Shown piece by piece: positions 1 to 13,326 of a DNA stretch of 64,000 nt. The translations under genes and the position numbers were made by a program. Position 1 is the stretch's first letter. The number at the start of each line of letters is the position of its first letter. The DNA is from Pholis gunnellus (taxonomy: Eukaryota > Chordata > Actinopteri > Perciformes > Pholidae): positions 4,692,501 to 4,756,500 of the forward strand of contig OU342821.1 in the NCBI GenBank assembly GCA_910591455.2, written 5' to 3'. The notes beneath the pieces are model-generated. The model was given only the letters and a program-made list of their open reading frames with translations, was not told where the DNA came from and did not search any database.

Positions 1-2467
1 GAGGAATGAGGAGCTGCAGAGACGCTTTAGGAAATATAAAAAACTCTATGACTCTGTTTACCGGAGGAGACAGTGTTATTACCTTGTGCTTAAACAATGG
101 CAGAAATGTAAATGCAGAAAGAATCACAGCGCAGAGTATAAGACAATGATCTGCCGTCTTCAGCAGACGGATACACAGAAGGACAAACAGTGCCATGCGA
201 AGAGTGAAAAAACAACAAATGCATGGAGAGCCAGTGTGCTTTGAGAAGAAAAAAAAAGGAGAAGCAGTAAGAGAAAAACCTAACACGGGGTGACGTGAGT
301 AGGGTGCGGTGCGTGACAGGTGGAGTGGGTGGTGGCGGGTTGCCTCAGCCCCGCTGTGTGCCTTTAACAGAGCGGAGCTCTAACCAGAATACCATCCATC
401 ATGCAGTCAGTCACAAGTGTGACATGACAGGCGAGACCGTTTCCTGTCAAGGCAGAATAATACAAAAAGAGAGCACAGGGCGGCGGCGGGGGGAGACTAA
501 GACAAAAATAATAGAATATGAGAACAGGACCGATGTAGACGATCGCTTCAGAACGGACGGATGTGTTTACTCCCGTGTGAACTTCTGTGAAGAAACTTTA
601 CTTATATGCCATCTGTGCGGTTTCACGTTTTTTCTACTCTGTGCAAGAGCGCTCTCATTGACATTGTCGTTTTGTAAAAACGCATGAATTTAGTGGTGTT
701 GCTGGATAACCGGAACTAAATCATTTGACAACACGTTCTTATCCCAACCGACGCTTAGTCGGAACTCTTGGCGCCACTTTCTAATGCACTGGTTGGCCCA
801 GTGTGTCAAACTTTGATGCTGCAAACACGTGGCTAACGTTGAACTCAAACTAAAACATTTAGTTTAAGAAAAAACGTCACGATTGGGCTTAAAATAACTA
901 TGCGTGGCAAGTAAAACATATGCAAAATTAAATATTCTATATAGTCTGAACTCCCCCTTAAGAGCATCACACTATGTCTATCCTGTTTTGTTTGACCCAG
1001 TGGCCAATATTGTCATTTATTTCAACAGTGGGGCTCGGTCGGATACTGCATAACATCTATACTCACATGTGCAATACTCATGACACCGCCAAAATACATT
1101 ATACATTTAGAGAGATAGATAGATTTTTTTTCTTCTGTACTTCTTTTCGAGGCCAGCAGTTTTCTTTAGTATCTTGTCGCAAAAAAAAACTTTTCTTTAC
1201 TGCCTGGATCGCGTGTTGGAACAAAGCGTACCCGTGGAAAGTGTTTACTGCTCAAAAGGGCCCGCAACGATTATGATTTCAGCACTGAGATGACGAGCAA
1301 GACAAATGTTGCTTCTGTGAGCGCCGGACTGAATGAGGCCACATGTGTTATAAAGTCCCAGTTTGTTGGTGCTGTAAAGTACAAACAAGCCGCTGTTGGG
1401 ATGAAAACAAAAAAAACAGGAATCAAGTGTGCATCACCCAAGATCTTTGGAGGAGGGGGGAGGGGATATAGTACAAACTAGCCCTCTTGAGGAGAAGCCT
1501 CAGGAGCCATTAGGGTGAGGAACTGCAAAACACTTAACCCTTTCATCGGCCAGACCTCATTCATCCCCTCCATTCGTTTTTGTATTCCGCTCCATCCCTG
1601 GTTCTCTCCCCTCACATCATCTCTCTCTTGAGGGTTAGTCCCTTCTCGTTTTCCCTTTTATGTATGCTTTTTTTTCCTCTTTTATCTCTCTCTTTCATTT
1701 TCCTCTCTCGCTCTATTCGTCACTCTATCTCCCCGTCTTTCTATCTCCCCTTCTCTGCTGTTTCTGGCGCACGGAGCAGAGGGCTCCACAGGGGACCAGT
1801 TATCGATTGAACTGAGTCAGCTATGTCCACTTTAATTCATTAAACCCCCACCGTCAATGCCCATTGGGCAATTCCAATAATGTAAAGGGCCGACACAGAG
1901 CCTATGCATGTTGGGGTTATACATAGGTGTGTATAGATAAGGTCCAAATGGAAGCAAAAAAAAGAAGTAAAAAAGGCACGGACCCTGCTGTCCTCCATTG
2001 CTCTTGGTGGGAAAATGGAAATGAATAAATCAAGATGTGCAGTGCAAAACCAATATTTCCTTATAAAATAGTTGAATTGAAGTAATGCATATGATAATTC
2101 ACAATATAATCATGCATGACCCTGTTTGCATGCATGCATGACCCTCCAAACACTTCAGCTGAAATTAAATTATGCTTTGGCGTTTATTCGTTTGAGCACG
2201 ATTCTGATATCAGCTGAAAATGAGCTTTTAAAGAGGGAATAATTATCCGAGTTTATCAGTATTTTATGACAGACTTTACATTACGGTTGGACTGGCAAGT
2301 AGCCAAAAAAAAAAGAAAAAAAAGTAGAGGGCAGAAAAAGTATAGTAGCAACAAGAACATAAGGAGCCAAGCAAAGCTAATCGGGGTAGATTTAACTTCA
2401 ATGAGGACGTTACTCTGTTTCATCTAAAGAAAAAAAGGCGGGGCGGTATCGCAAACCGCTCTGATCC

Positions 2468-2507
2468 CTGTCACGAGCCGCTCTCCCCTGTCACGAGCCG
2501 CTCTCCC
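2468..2507. repeat. Perfect 20-bp tandem duplication
   Basis: The unit CTGTCACGAGCCGCTCTCCC occurs twice head to tail in a locally GC-rich stretch. No frame or splice signal makes it look coding. Confidence 0.9.
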
Positions 2508-5500
2508 CGCCGCGTGAAAACGAAGCGCGAGAAAAATAGAAACGGATCCGCGTGTGTGCAATCACATTACACACTTGTCAGCTTAAAAGGTCAAAATATT
2601 AGCTTGGTTCCCAAACTGCATTTGCGACTCGCTGCAGTCAAAGACTTTGTGTTTCCACTCTTGTTCAAAATGAAAACAAATTACTTAAAGATGTTCTGCA
2701 TTTTCTAGCTGATGGCATTTCTTCTTTTTTTTTTTAATCGAAGCAGGTTAAACAAAGGGAGACGTGTTCTAGGCCGAGCTTCCGTGCAGAGAGGCATTGC
2801 GCACATTGTGACGCGGGATGTTGCCGAGAGTGAGGATAATCCAATGAGTGCATCGCAGCCCGCCCGCCGCCGTCTCCCGCTGCTTCCACGCCTGGGAATC
2901 GATCGCAGTAAGCGGACTTGGTACGTGTGAACACACGTACGCGACTCTTTGTTTTCATCAGCGATGGGCAATACGAGGCAGAGCTCATCTATCTGCATCA
3001 ATCTTGACTTTTCTTCCGCCGACTGTGGCCCGATGTGTCGCTACCAGAGGCCGCTGACGCTAATGCGAGCCCCCGCGCCGTGTTTTCATCACCCCCACAC
3101 TCCTTATTGTCTGTGGGCTCTGCGTGCACCACATGTGTGAATCTCTCTCGCATTCACGCGGCCCACCCTAGTATGGACAGTAATGGTATTACAATGTGGG
3201 GAAGGGTTTCCCATGGTCTCTGCCAGCCACTTAAGTCATCATGTATAGATTTACTTTTGAGGTAATTCAATATCTCGAACCGGTGGGCTATCTTTATAAT
3301 ATGTAGACATATATGTCATTTTTTAAAATAGCATTGTTGCGCATTCACACCTGATTTGTGCCTCTACCTCTCGGTGTACTTTGTGTGCATGTGGCCGAAG
3401 ATTTGTGAGTGTGTGTGAGTGTGTGTGTTCCCCAGGGGATGAAGCAGTGGTATTCAGCAGGCCTTATTAAAATGCCAGTCTGGCCTAACAGAGTTAGGGA
3501 AGGCACAGGCGGCTGTCCTTGGTTTTTCTCATCACCCTGAAATCCCAATACACACACGCTCAGCCCCCCCCCCCCACGCATACTTCGCAGTAGGCCCGAG
3601 ACATTAGGAACTCTGTTGTTTTCTCTGTCCGTCACCTCACTATCTCCCTCTCCCCTCTCTTTGTCATTGTCTCTCCCTCAGAACAAAACAACAAGGTCAA
3701 AGCTTGCGGGAGGGAATTAATGCACCCGCTTAGATACATCATGTGATCGTTTACTGGGAATCCTACATGCTTAATTCATATCTATGGTATTACATTTCAT
3801 GTAAATCCATTCGGGGTGATGGTATCTATGAGTGCTTGCACTACTTGTCTGTAAAAATAAAATTCTACATTTTCACGCATGCATCTAAATTCAAACGTAA
3901 GTGTTACTTGCATTAACAACAGACATACAGACAGTCGAAAATTGGACCAACAGACGGCATTTCCATTCTTGTATGGGTACTCGGAAGTAGGCACAGGACA
4001 ATATGAAAATGTCCCGATTATCCCGGCCATCGTCACAATGTTATCTGTCTAAGACTCTATCAAATGGCACTAAAACATATACTGGAATCACTTTGCCTTA
4101 CATTTTTACATCAGACACGTTTTATATTGCATCCCAGGCAGCAAACGAATAAGGTTTTTTTCGAGTGGAGAATTGCCCCCTCCCTCGATCAAAATGATTA
4201 ATCACTACACTCTCCCATCTCCCTGCTGGGATCCAAATGGCTCCTTTCTTGAAACCAAATCTGTTGAAATTACACTGAAATCTGTATTTTTTCTACACAC
4301 TTTTATTTCCTCTTGCAGTTTTAGTAATAGCTAAGAATGATGACAAGTTCGACCAATTTGGGATAATACTTAAACACGACCTTGACTGCTGGCTGCAATC
4401 ATTCAAAATGCATTATTGTTGTCACGCAGACATAGTATAGCACATCTTAGCAGCATACACAGGTAACTGCTCTAGCTTATTCCCTAGTAGATGGTAGCTA
4501 TAACTTGCTTCAGTGGCAAGGAAAAATAATGTCGATTTTGGGAAAGAAAACGAAAAACAAAGATCTTACCAGAGCCCTTAAGACATACACGGATGCCAGC
4601 ATTCAAGTTAAGTCAGACTCCATTGTCCTGCTGTGACCTCGAAATAATCACTTATATAAAACCTAACTCAGGTGACTCAACCCCAATTTTACTCTGCAGA
4701 CACCTTGATTTCGGCTCCGTCTGAGGCTGAAAAAAACCCCCAAACAACCTGAAAGGACAAATACATGGAAGCAGCAGCAGCCTGGTATGGTGCACCGACA
4801 CGCATTACACAGAATCACCCTCTTTATACACAGTCACCGCCTCACATCAGACCTCACCGATACCACTGTAATCTCACCAAACTACATTTCCAAGTCTGTT
4901 AAAGATTATAAAAGAGAGTTTAAAGATTGACAACGATGCGCCATCTTTTTGTTGTTGTTTTGAGCAAAGCAGTAGTGTCGACGTAGGATTATTAGAATGA
5001 CATGTTATCACATTTGGCAACTATACGTGTACATCAACATCGTACCAAGTCAGTTTCTTCGCAGTGCTTCCCTTCGCGACCGTCTGCTTGCATCTCCGTG
5101 AGGAAGTCAGGGTTACTGACCCATTGTCTGTTCTGCACATGACTCCCCGACAGCTGCCAGCACCACTTTTTGTATCGTCGCGTCAGCATCCAAAACTCCT
5201 GAATTGTCATCTATAATAAGTAGCCAACCTCTCATGACTGGTGCACAGTGCATGGGGGGGCTAGCACAGCATGAACGGATCCGTATGCCATCGGCGATCC
5301 ATTGTGTTTCCGCAGTGCAGAGTTCTAAGCAATAATGGTACGGCATACTTTAAGTGAAACTCCTTGAGCGAAAGAGGGAGCCTCCGCCACCTCTCGTTCT
5401 GCATTCACTTATGACTCTCCATCTCTATTTGTCATTCACTTATACAGCGGGAGACAAGTGGCTCCAGAGCACCACATCCTCTCGCAGAGAGCTCACCTTC

Positions 5501-6823
5501 AGAGCCTAATGAACATGTTGAAATTCAATGAATTTTAATTTGCCGTTATATATTAGAGCAAGGGATACAAGCAGGGGGGGATTTATTAGGAAGGAAATTG
5601 AAAAGAAAGACTTCTTGACTTCCTGCACATTCTTCATGAAAAGAATAATAAAGAGAGGGGAGAAAAAAAAACAATTAGCTTTGAAACTATAATCTCCATC
5701 TTAATGGATGGAGAGGTACTTAAAGTGGAGTCTGAGCTTATCTTCCTTACTCAGTTCTTCTCATGCACTCTAATAAGTCTCGTTTTGCCACATAGTATGG
5801 TTCACACCGAAGAGTGAGACGATAGAAAAGTAGACAGCAAGGTGTTGACGTTTGGTTTTCTCCCCTGCAGGTTTCTCTTCTTGAAAGGATGGGGGGGTTT
5901 TTTAGAGGAAAAATAAGGTCATGGAATGAATCTGCGAATGGTACGATTTGACAGGAACCTGTTCGCCCTCTTTCTTTTACCTCCCATAAAAAGAAAATAT
6001 CTATAGGCTGTGGGATTTCTGTGTTTGTTCTCTGCATCCTCCTGCAAGCCATATCTCAGATTCTGGTGCTAATGCTAATGCTAGTGCCTGGGAAAATGTG
6101 TGTGATGATGCCGTTTACACACAGACATGAGGTGCACATGCAAACATGCACACAATATGTCTGCAGGCTACACAAACAGAACAACACCACCCTCACCTTC
6201 ACACACACACACATACGCTTCGAGCTCAGAGGTGTCCTGATATGTGCTTGTGCAATGCACCTTGGTTATAATTAAACACTGCACTAGTAATTCTTCGCTG
6301 CAACTCATGGCGGGCGTACTGCTCCTCCAACATAGATGGAATCGAACAAGAGATGCACCTATAGAAATGTTTTATTCCGATTTCTAATTTTCAAAAGTGT
6401 GACCTTCAGATTGACTCTTTTCACCAACTTAATTTCAACCGCCCCATAGACAGTGACAACTGTCAGGAATTATTATTATACTAGTTTCAATGATTGCATG
6501 ATGTTTCTCGCCAAAAACTACATTTTACAAGATTCCGTGTTAAAGCATCACGACAGCCTTCGCCCACTTCTCAGTTTTACTGAGTAGAGCTTGAAAGCAA
6601 CCTAATGCAAGTCAACGCAACCACCGTTTATGTTAGCGGTTAGCATCGTTATATGCAGAGCTGTGCTAGAAAGAGACCTGCGATTACTCTGAGCATCATG
6701 CATGGGAATGAATTACAATATAATAAGTGTCTGATTAAGTTAGTTGCTCCAAATGTTTTCAAGGTTGTTCCTTAAAGCTTTATGTCAGTCACGTTGAAGA
6801 ACCTAAACACCGACAACATTTTC

Positions 6824-6845
6824 TGTGTGTGTGTGTGTGTGTGTG
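6824..6845. repeat. (TG)n microsatellite
   Basis: About 11 TG units. Confidence 0.9.
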
Positions 6846-8998
6846 GCTGTGACTTTACAGTCCGTGCAGCTGACCCCACTTTACCCCGACATGGTGGCAC
6901 TTCTCAATGGCATCACTCTGCGGAATCACTGTGGCACAAGTGATTTTTACACTGCAGAGGCTATACCGAGCTGCAGGTAGTAGTTCACCAGCCGCTATAA
7001 AGCATGGCGCTGTCATTGGGGTTGTCAGCATGAATTGTCACCTGTGAGTCACATCCATCATGCGCAGCTATCAGCCGGAGTCAGTGTCTCATCTCCCTCT
7101 GTAGCCTTCCTGCTGCCTTACTGCTTTCTGAGGATCAAGAGCAAATCTAAGGGCAGGTAAAACGTACGCATCTTAGGCAAGTATTCTCTTTGTTAAGAGC
7201 TCCATTAGTCTGTTTTATCTATTTTTGTACACACATAATGTGAATTATAGAAGCTAAGAGCCAGATATTGCGGGACTAAAATCCTGGATAGAAACTTCCC
7301 CAGGCCATCATGTTGACAGTTATAAGTCAGGGACTATTGCAAAGCAACAGTACAGTCCAGTATATTTTATTGGTCTAGTCACCTGGCACATTTATCTGCA
7401 TCCTGCATATTTTATTAATCCTCCAGCATCTCTAAAATATGATCTATTTATCTATTTTAGAAAATGATAAACACGTAAAAACATTGTTGCCTCCCAAAAT
7501 GAATACCAATCCTTTTCCTGATGCGTATTGCAATTTATACATCTGTATATCCACGTTTTAGGTTGTGCTACAGCATTTAGGTTATTTTCTGCCATATATT
7601 CTCAAAGTAAAAAACTACATAAAATCTGTAATAATAATAAAAGCATGGATATTTTGGGACTTCAGCAGGGGCACTTATTTAGCTGCAAGCGCAATAAATT
7701 AAAACATGAGTGGAACTCGTGCCAGCAGCTACACCTGCAACGTTTCTTTCCATTCGTCATGCTTCGTCACTTTAAGGGTGAACGGGTTATCATACATGGG
7801 ATGAACATTTGGAGATAGTATATCTGTGCAGTCGATCAACATTCTCCCTACTTAAAAAAAAAAGAAGATATTCCTTACTGCACATGTTGGAAACAAGCGG
7901 GGCAACACTGTGTTTACAGCACCCAGCGCCTGAAATAGCTCTCACTGTGTGGAGGCTGTCATTTTTATTGCTACAGATATTGTGTATTGTCACTTAATAT
8001 TATGTTACGCACACCAGGGGATTGCGGAAGCGAGAGAGAGAAAAATATAAAATAAAGACAAATGAACTCCTTAACCTCTCAGCATAGAAACTCCACCAAT
8101 GCATCAAATTGAACTATTAAAAGCTTCTGTGGCAGAGTAAAAGAAAGAGATTAAACAAAGAGCCACCATAAACTATGCACCAGGGGCCCCGTGTGCAAGT
8201 TAACCCTCAGTTTGTTTATGATTTTTCAAATGTCAAAAAAGATGGGAAAAGAAGAAGTGTGTAAATAAATCTCAATGATAGAGGGGATGATTGAGAAATA
8301 GGGGAAACTAAATCAGAAAAGATCTCCTGGAAGAGGCCGCTCTCCTTTCCTATCATCTGAGGCTAATTAGAAAAAATAAATGACCCACATATTTCTAAGT
8401 TGAAAGCAGACAAATAAAAATCAAATTAAACTAGTCTATGCGTATACAACGCTGACATGTCATATCAAGGAAACAATTGCAAATAATTGATTATATGCTA
8501 CTGAGAAATGATTATCACTCAAAACAATGAATGGCCCCCTTGTGCCTTTAAAACACAATTGTTAGTCAAAGCTGTCTTTATTTTATTTGTTCCGCCAGCA
8601 GTAAAAATCCAGCACCGTTTCTGTGGCAACTGGATTTCAAAGCATCAGTGCTGAATACCAGACATCATGGGCAAATGAAGATTACGTAAGTCTGATGGTC
8701 GCAAATCATTGCAAATTGAAGACTGGTGGGCAGAAAACAGAAACATTTAGAGCAGGATAAATTGCAAAAAAAAGACACAGTCCAATGGCATGGAGGGAAA
8801 AAACGGAAATGCGTGCTGCGGCAAAAACGTCCATGCGTGACGCACACATAAAGGAAAACACGGCGTTCTATAACTTTGTACACACATTTGATTTATCTCT
8901 GTCGGGGTTGTGCCTAGATGACATCAAACCCCTCCTCCTCCTCCTCCTCCCTGCCCATCCCTCCTGTGGTCAGAGTGAGCCAGTCCTCCCACATATCA

Positions 8999-9014
8999 CC
9001 CCCCCCCCCCCCCT
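8999..9014. repeat. Poly(C) tract, 16 bases
   Basis: An uninterrupted C run within a C/T-rich stretch that also holds a (CTC)n run at about 8932-8951. Confidence 0.95.
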
Positions 9015-10917
9015 TCCTCCGCCGCCTCTGCCTTGTTTGCTCCTCACCCACTGGTAAACATTTCATCACTCCTCAAGGAGACCCATAAAACACAGTCACT
9101 GCTCAGCGGATGGTGCACCAGGAACACACCAGCACATCTTTTTATTTCTTCTTTTCTTTGCCTTTAAAGGGAAAGTGTGAACACATTTAAAGGGAAAAGA
9201 AAAATATTCTGCATGAGCCTTTAATTTGTAAAGTAAGACGGAGTGTTCCCTGGAGAGCAACAGATAGAGAGTTAGAGATGGAAAGAAAAGATGGGAAATG
9301 TTATGTGGTTTTCTTGTTGCCTAGATACACGGAAAAAAAATGGTGCTCACCTCATCTTAATGTTGGGTATCTAATGCTTAAAATGAGCACAAACACGATA
9401 GTTGTGTGATTACATCCATGCATGTTAAACAAAGCCACATTCCCGTATCGTTTCCTGAAGGCGTTCATCAAAATGGCGAGCACTGTACAATTGCACACAC
9501 ACAGATTAGCGCAACATACCCAAACACACAATCCAATCTAACCTCCCAAGTCTCCCAATAGTGCACATTTGGAGTGGGAATCTGCTTGCGCGGCGCTCTC
9601 ACTCGCGTGTGAAGTGCCGATTTCTTGCCGCCGAGCCCAGAGGAGAGAGGAGCTCATTACAAACTCTGAAAGATTTACGAGCTATTATAGAACAACCCCA
9701 ACTGTTAATTTACTCCGATGTGCTTTTATTTGTTTACTTCTGTATTAAAGCACGGATTAAGTGATTAAAACTTAACAGAGTGAAGGTTGTCGTTTCTCTC
9801 GGCGGGGGTGGGGGAGGACTGCTCTGTACCTCTGAACCTCAGCTTGCAAGGAGAGGCGAGAATGGGATGCCGGAGTGAAAGCTTTATGGTGGGAGTAAAG
9901 CTTTGCAGAGAATGGAAAAACATGTGCTAAACCGTTGAATTAGCATCTAAAGTGGCCGGTCTTAATTTCTCGCTGTCAGACGGAAATGTCAACAGTGATG
10001 AGGCGCGTGGTGGAACCTCTCTGGAACCGACTTCTTACCTTTTGAAAACTGAAACGTTTGTCAGAAACCATCTTGAGCTGATCGCAGCCATCTGTTTTGG
10101 AAGCGGGGGGACAGAATTACGTGGTAATTTACTGGTACAAAATGAAAGTTTTGATAAACGGCTTCTTTTGTGTCCAAGGGGATGGATGTCCATTTTCATT
10201 TCATGTAATTGTTTCTCAGTCATGCGTAAAGAAGAACAACTTCTAACCAGTCTTGTGGGACACCTGATCAAGGACCCCGGCTGATTGGAGACATGTGCTT
10301 TTATAAAGAAGGTTCAGACCACAGAGGATATATTTAGATGTGAAGGAAAATGAGGGGGGGGGGGGAGCTTTTGCAATTACTAACCTCTGCAGTATCCCGG
10401 AGCAGAGAATGTTCCATTCCAATCTACTTGTCAAAATTAGATACACTTCTGTGCATTATAATGTCAAGATGATGCAAAATTTGATTCAGAATTCCATTAA
10501 ACCCACGTAGAAAAATAGACTTATGAGATTGCTGTTGTTTTCTTTTAGAGTGAGGCACCAAACCAGCTGCTATTGGGGCCAAAAGGGGCCACCGTCTATC
10601 GTCTGATGAAGATTTAGCTTTTTATTGGTTTAACATGTGCTTGTAAACCGCCTACTTGTGAAAAAAATCCAGTCGTGTATATATTGTCTCTTGACTTCTA
10701 CTTCAAACTCTCAACTCTAGTTGCTAAGTGGAGAGCAAACCATGAGAAGCACAAGGAAAAGGAAGTCTTGGCCTGGATATGCGCTGGTTGTGACAGAAAC
10801 CCAGAAGTATAGCCCCTTGCCCCAAGAGGCTTATCCGTCATCAGACTGATAGCCGATGGGCTCTGAGATTGTTACATAAAATGTCTTCAAAATCAACTTG
10901 TAACGTCGGACTAGTTT

Positions 10918-11090
10918 TTTTAGGTTTAGTTTGGTTTAGGCAACAATATAATTTGTTGCGCAACTTACGTACGCTGGGTTAGTTAGTACTTCAGTTACAT
11001 ATGAGCAGGGTCAAATAAGTCGTGTTGACTCGATTTCACACGGGACACAAACAACAGTCTCCCATGTCTGTTTGACCCAACCATCCATAG
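10918..11090 (+). repeat. GGTTTAGG-type interspersed repeat, copy A
   Basis: TTTAGGTTTAGTTTGGTTTAGGCAACAA-type text (10918-10946) is followed by GGGTTAGTTAGTAC and, further on, CACACGGGACACAAAC, CAGTCTCCCATG and TGTTTGACCCAACC. The order GGTTTAGG words, then cGGGACACgAAC, then GGTCTCcc is shared with 57239-57475, so both look like copies of one longer element. Confidence 0.5.
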
Positions 11091-13303
11091 ATATAAAGCC
11101 TGATGCGTCTCATACAAATGACCGGCAAGAATGATGGCTATAAGTATGGAAGATCCAAGTCGCAGGAACCCAAAGAACCCCCTCAAAATAAATTCAATGG
11201 CGAGAAGAAAAACCAAATCACATTGGAAAAAGAAGAATGGGTCGAGGGAGGAGGAAGGAGCGAGAAAGGTAGGAAGGGTGGGTAGAGAGAAACTGTATAA
11301 CTCAGGCCCGCTCTCCGAGGTAAGGTCTCTAAATTACAGTGAGATGTGGACAGCTTGTCAATGCCGAGGCCCAAGCCAGAGCTGTGGAGCAACACCATAC
11401 ACGCAAACACAGGCCAGTGCTTTCAAACGGTTAGTCAGGGCCTCTCTATCTACCTACCTATTTTAGTTCTGCACACTCTTTGCTGACTCTAAACTGAAGC
11501 CTCCATGCGGTATCACCAAAGCATGGCCTTCCACAAGCACACCTAACACCCACAGACATCTACTGGAGGAATAAATTGGATGGTCCCTCCAAATTCCACG
11601 CCGGCCACTCTCCCTTGTGGCTTACATAAGAGTTGACTAGGATGTTTTTTATGGTTCATCAAGCCTTCACCTTAGCTATTCATTTTCCACAGCCACAGTT
11701 GGATCAAATGTATTAATTTGTCTTAAAGATTTCATAGTCGGGGTGTACTGAAACATTACAGTGATTGTGTCGTCTCGCAAAATCAATTTTGAATGCAACC
11801 CTCTTTGTGTGGGTTCAATGAATGTCATGTTTTTCCCATTGAGGCAGCTTACATTAAATCAATGGGATGACCTCAGTGCAGACATTGTGTATCTGCTGCA
11901 AATTAGAATGGATATTAGCTGTGGATCAGATATTGTTTATCAGCATTGCTGAAGAGATATTTCAAATGGATTGAAATGGGCGTTTTTATTAACGTCGTCT
12001 AGCTCGTAAAGTTTATTTTAAAGTTCTTTTTAAATGTCGTGGAATTTGCACAAATGACGGCTAGCTCTGAGACGGCTAGCATAGTTCTCACTACATGACG
12101 TTAGCCCTGATTTTCCTCCCACTGATTGTTTTTGGAGCTTCCCAACGAAAGCCCCAGATCAGAGGCAAAGGGGCGTTGGCTCAGTGCTCGCTGTTCAAAG
12201 ACTCGAGGCGAGATGGATCACCTATCAGGCTAAACATCTGACCTGTTGGGGAGCTACAGCCAAACAGAGCATACGACATGTGTTGGTGAGGAACTTTGGA
12301 GAGGGTTCACCTATAGTCATCCAAAAACCTGAGGAAGTTAACACTAACAGCTACATTTAGAACCCTTTATTTGACAAATAAGTAATGGAATGGGTTTCAA
12401 TGTTTTTTCAATGTTGTGTTACCTCAAATACATTGATATTCATTCAATTTTGAATAACTTCTTGTGAATTGTTGAAATTGTATTCATCCGCCACATGATG
12501 ACAAAATATTCAGCAAAATATAAACTGAAAAAAAGTGAATCTAGAAAAATGTTTTAATTAATTTCATGTCGCCCTAATAAAACGTGGTATTCCGTGTGTT
12601 CATAATCACATGTTTGAAGCCAACGTGTGCTTTGTATTTGGTGAATGAAATGATGATCCGTCTTTATGTGAATTTGTGCTGCCATGGCAAAGTACAGCAG
12701 CCTTTTCAGTTACAGTTCTGGCTCGTCTTCTCAGAAGCTTCTGTCTTTACTTCCAATGCACGCTTATGTTCTACGTGCAATATCTATTGTTTACCAATCA
12801 TGGTCTTGTTAAAAAAAATAATCTCCTAGTCCAACGCTGGAGCAAATAATTGGAACACGTAATTTAATACATGAATGACTCTGCTGCTGTGTTCAAAAAG
12901 ACCATCAGGCACCACTGTTTTGCTCGCAGGTGTACATCTCTATTTGTTCAATAATTCAGCCACTGAAATGCTTTATTTAGTAGACCCCCTTGCCTCCGTC
13001 TAATTCCAATTTCTGCCTTTGGAGCGTGGAGACAGTGTTCATAACGACAACAAAAACTCCCCACACCCAGGGTGGCGGCGCTGGTGACTCACATTAACCA
13101 CATCCACATGTTTATGGAAAAAGACAAAGTGAGAATTGGCGAGCCGAGTTCATGCATCTCTGCCAAAGACATTCCAGCAGCTACAATTCATCACTACTTC
13201 CAGGCATATCTGCAGAGGAAAACAAATGGCGGTGGGCTGCGGGGCCCAGCCGTTTCTTCCGAAGTCAGCCATCAACCAGCTGGAAGACAGTCAATTAGCC
13301 TTA

Positions 13304-13326
13304 CCCCCCCCCCCCCCCCCCCCCCC
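13304..13326. repeat. Poly(C) tract, 23 bases
   Basis: An uninterrupted C run, with a second C15 run at 13536-13550. Both create spurious Pro/Gly-rich frames. Confidence 0.95.

Larger units (their letters stand above)
245..10917. other. Non-coding stretch, no gene recognised
   Basis: No open frame here shows a domain, a signal peptide with a following mature chain, or codon-like composition. Contents are short homopolymers, the 20-bp duplication at 2468, a TG run at 6824, and C/T-rich sequence at 8930-9050. It could contain distal regulatory sequence for lrrtm4; nothing visible proves it. Confidence 0.6.
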
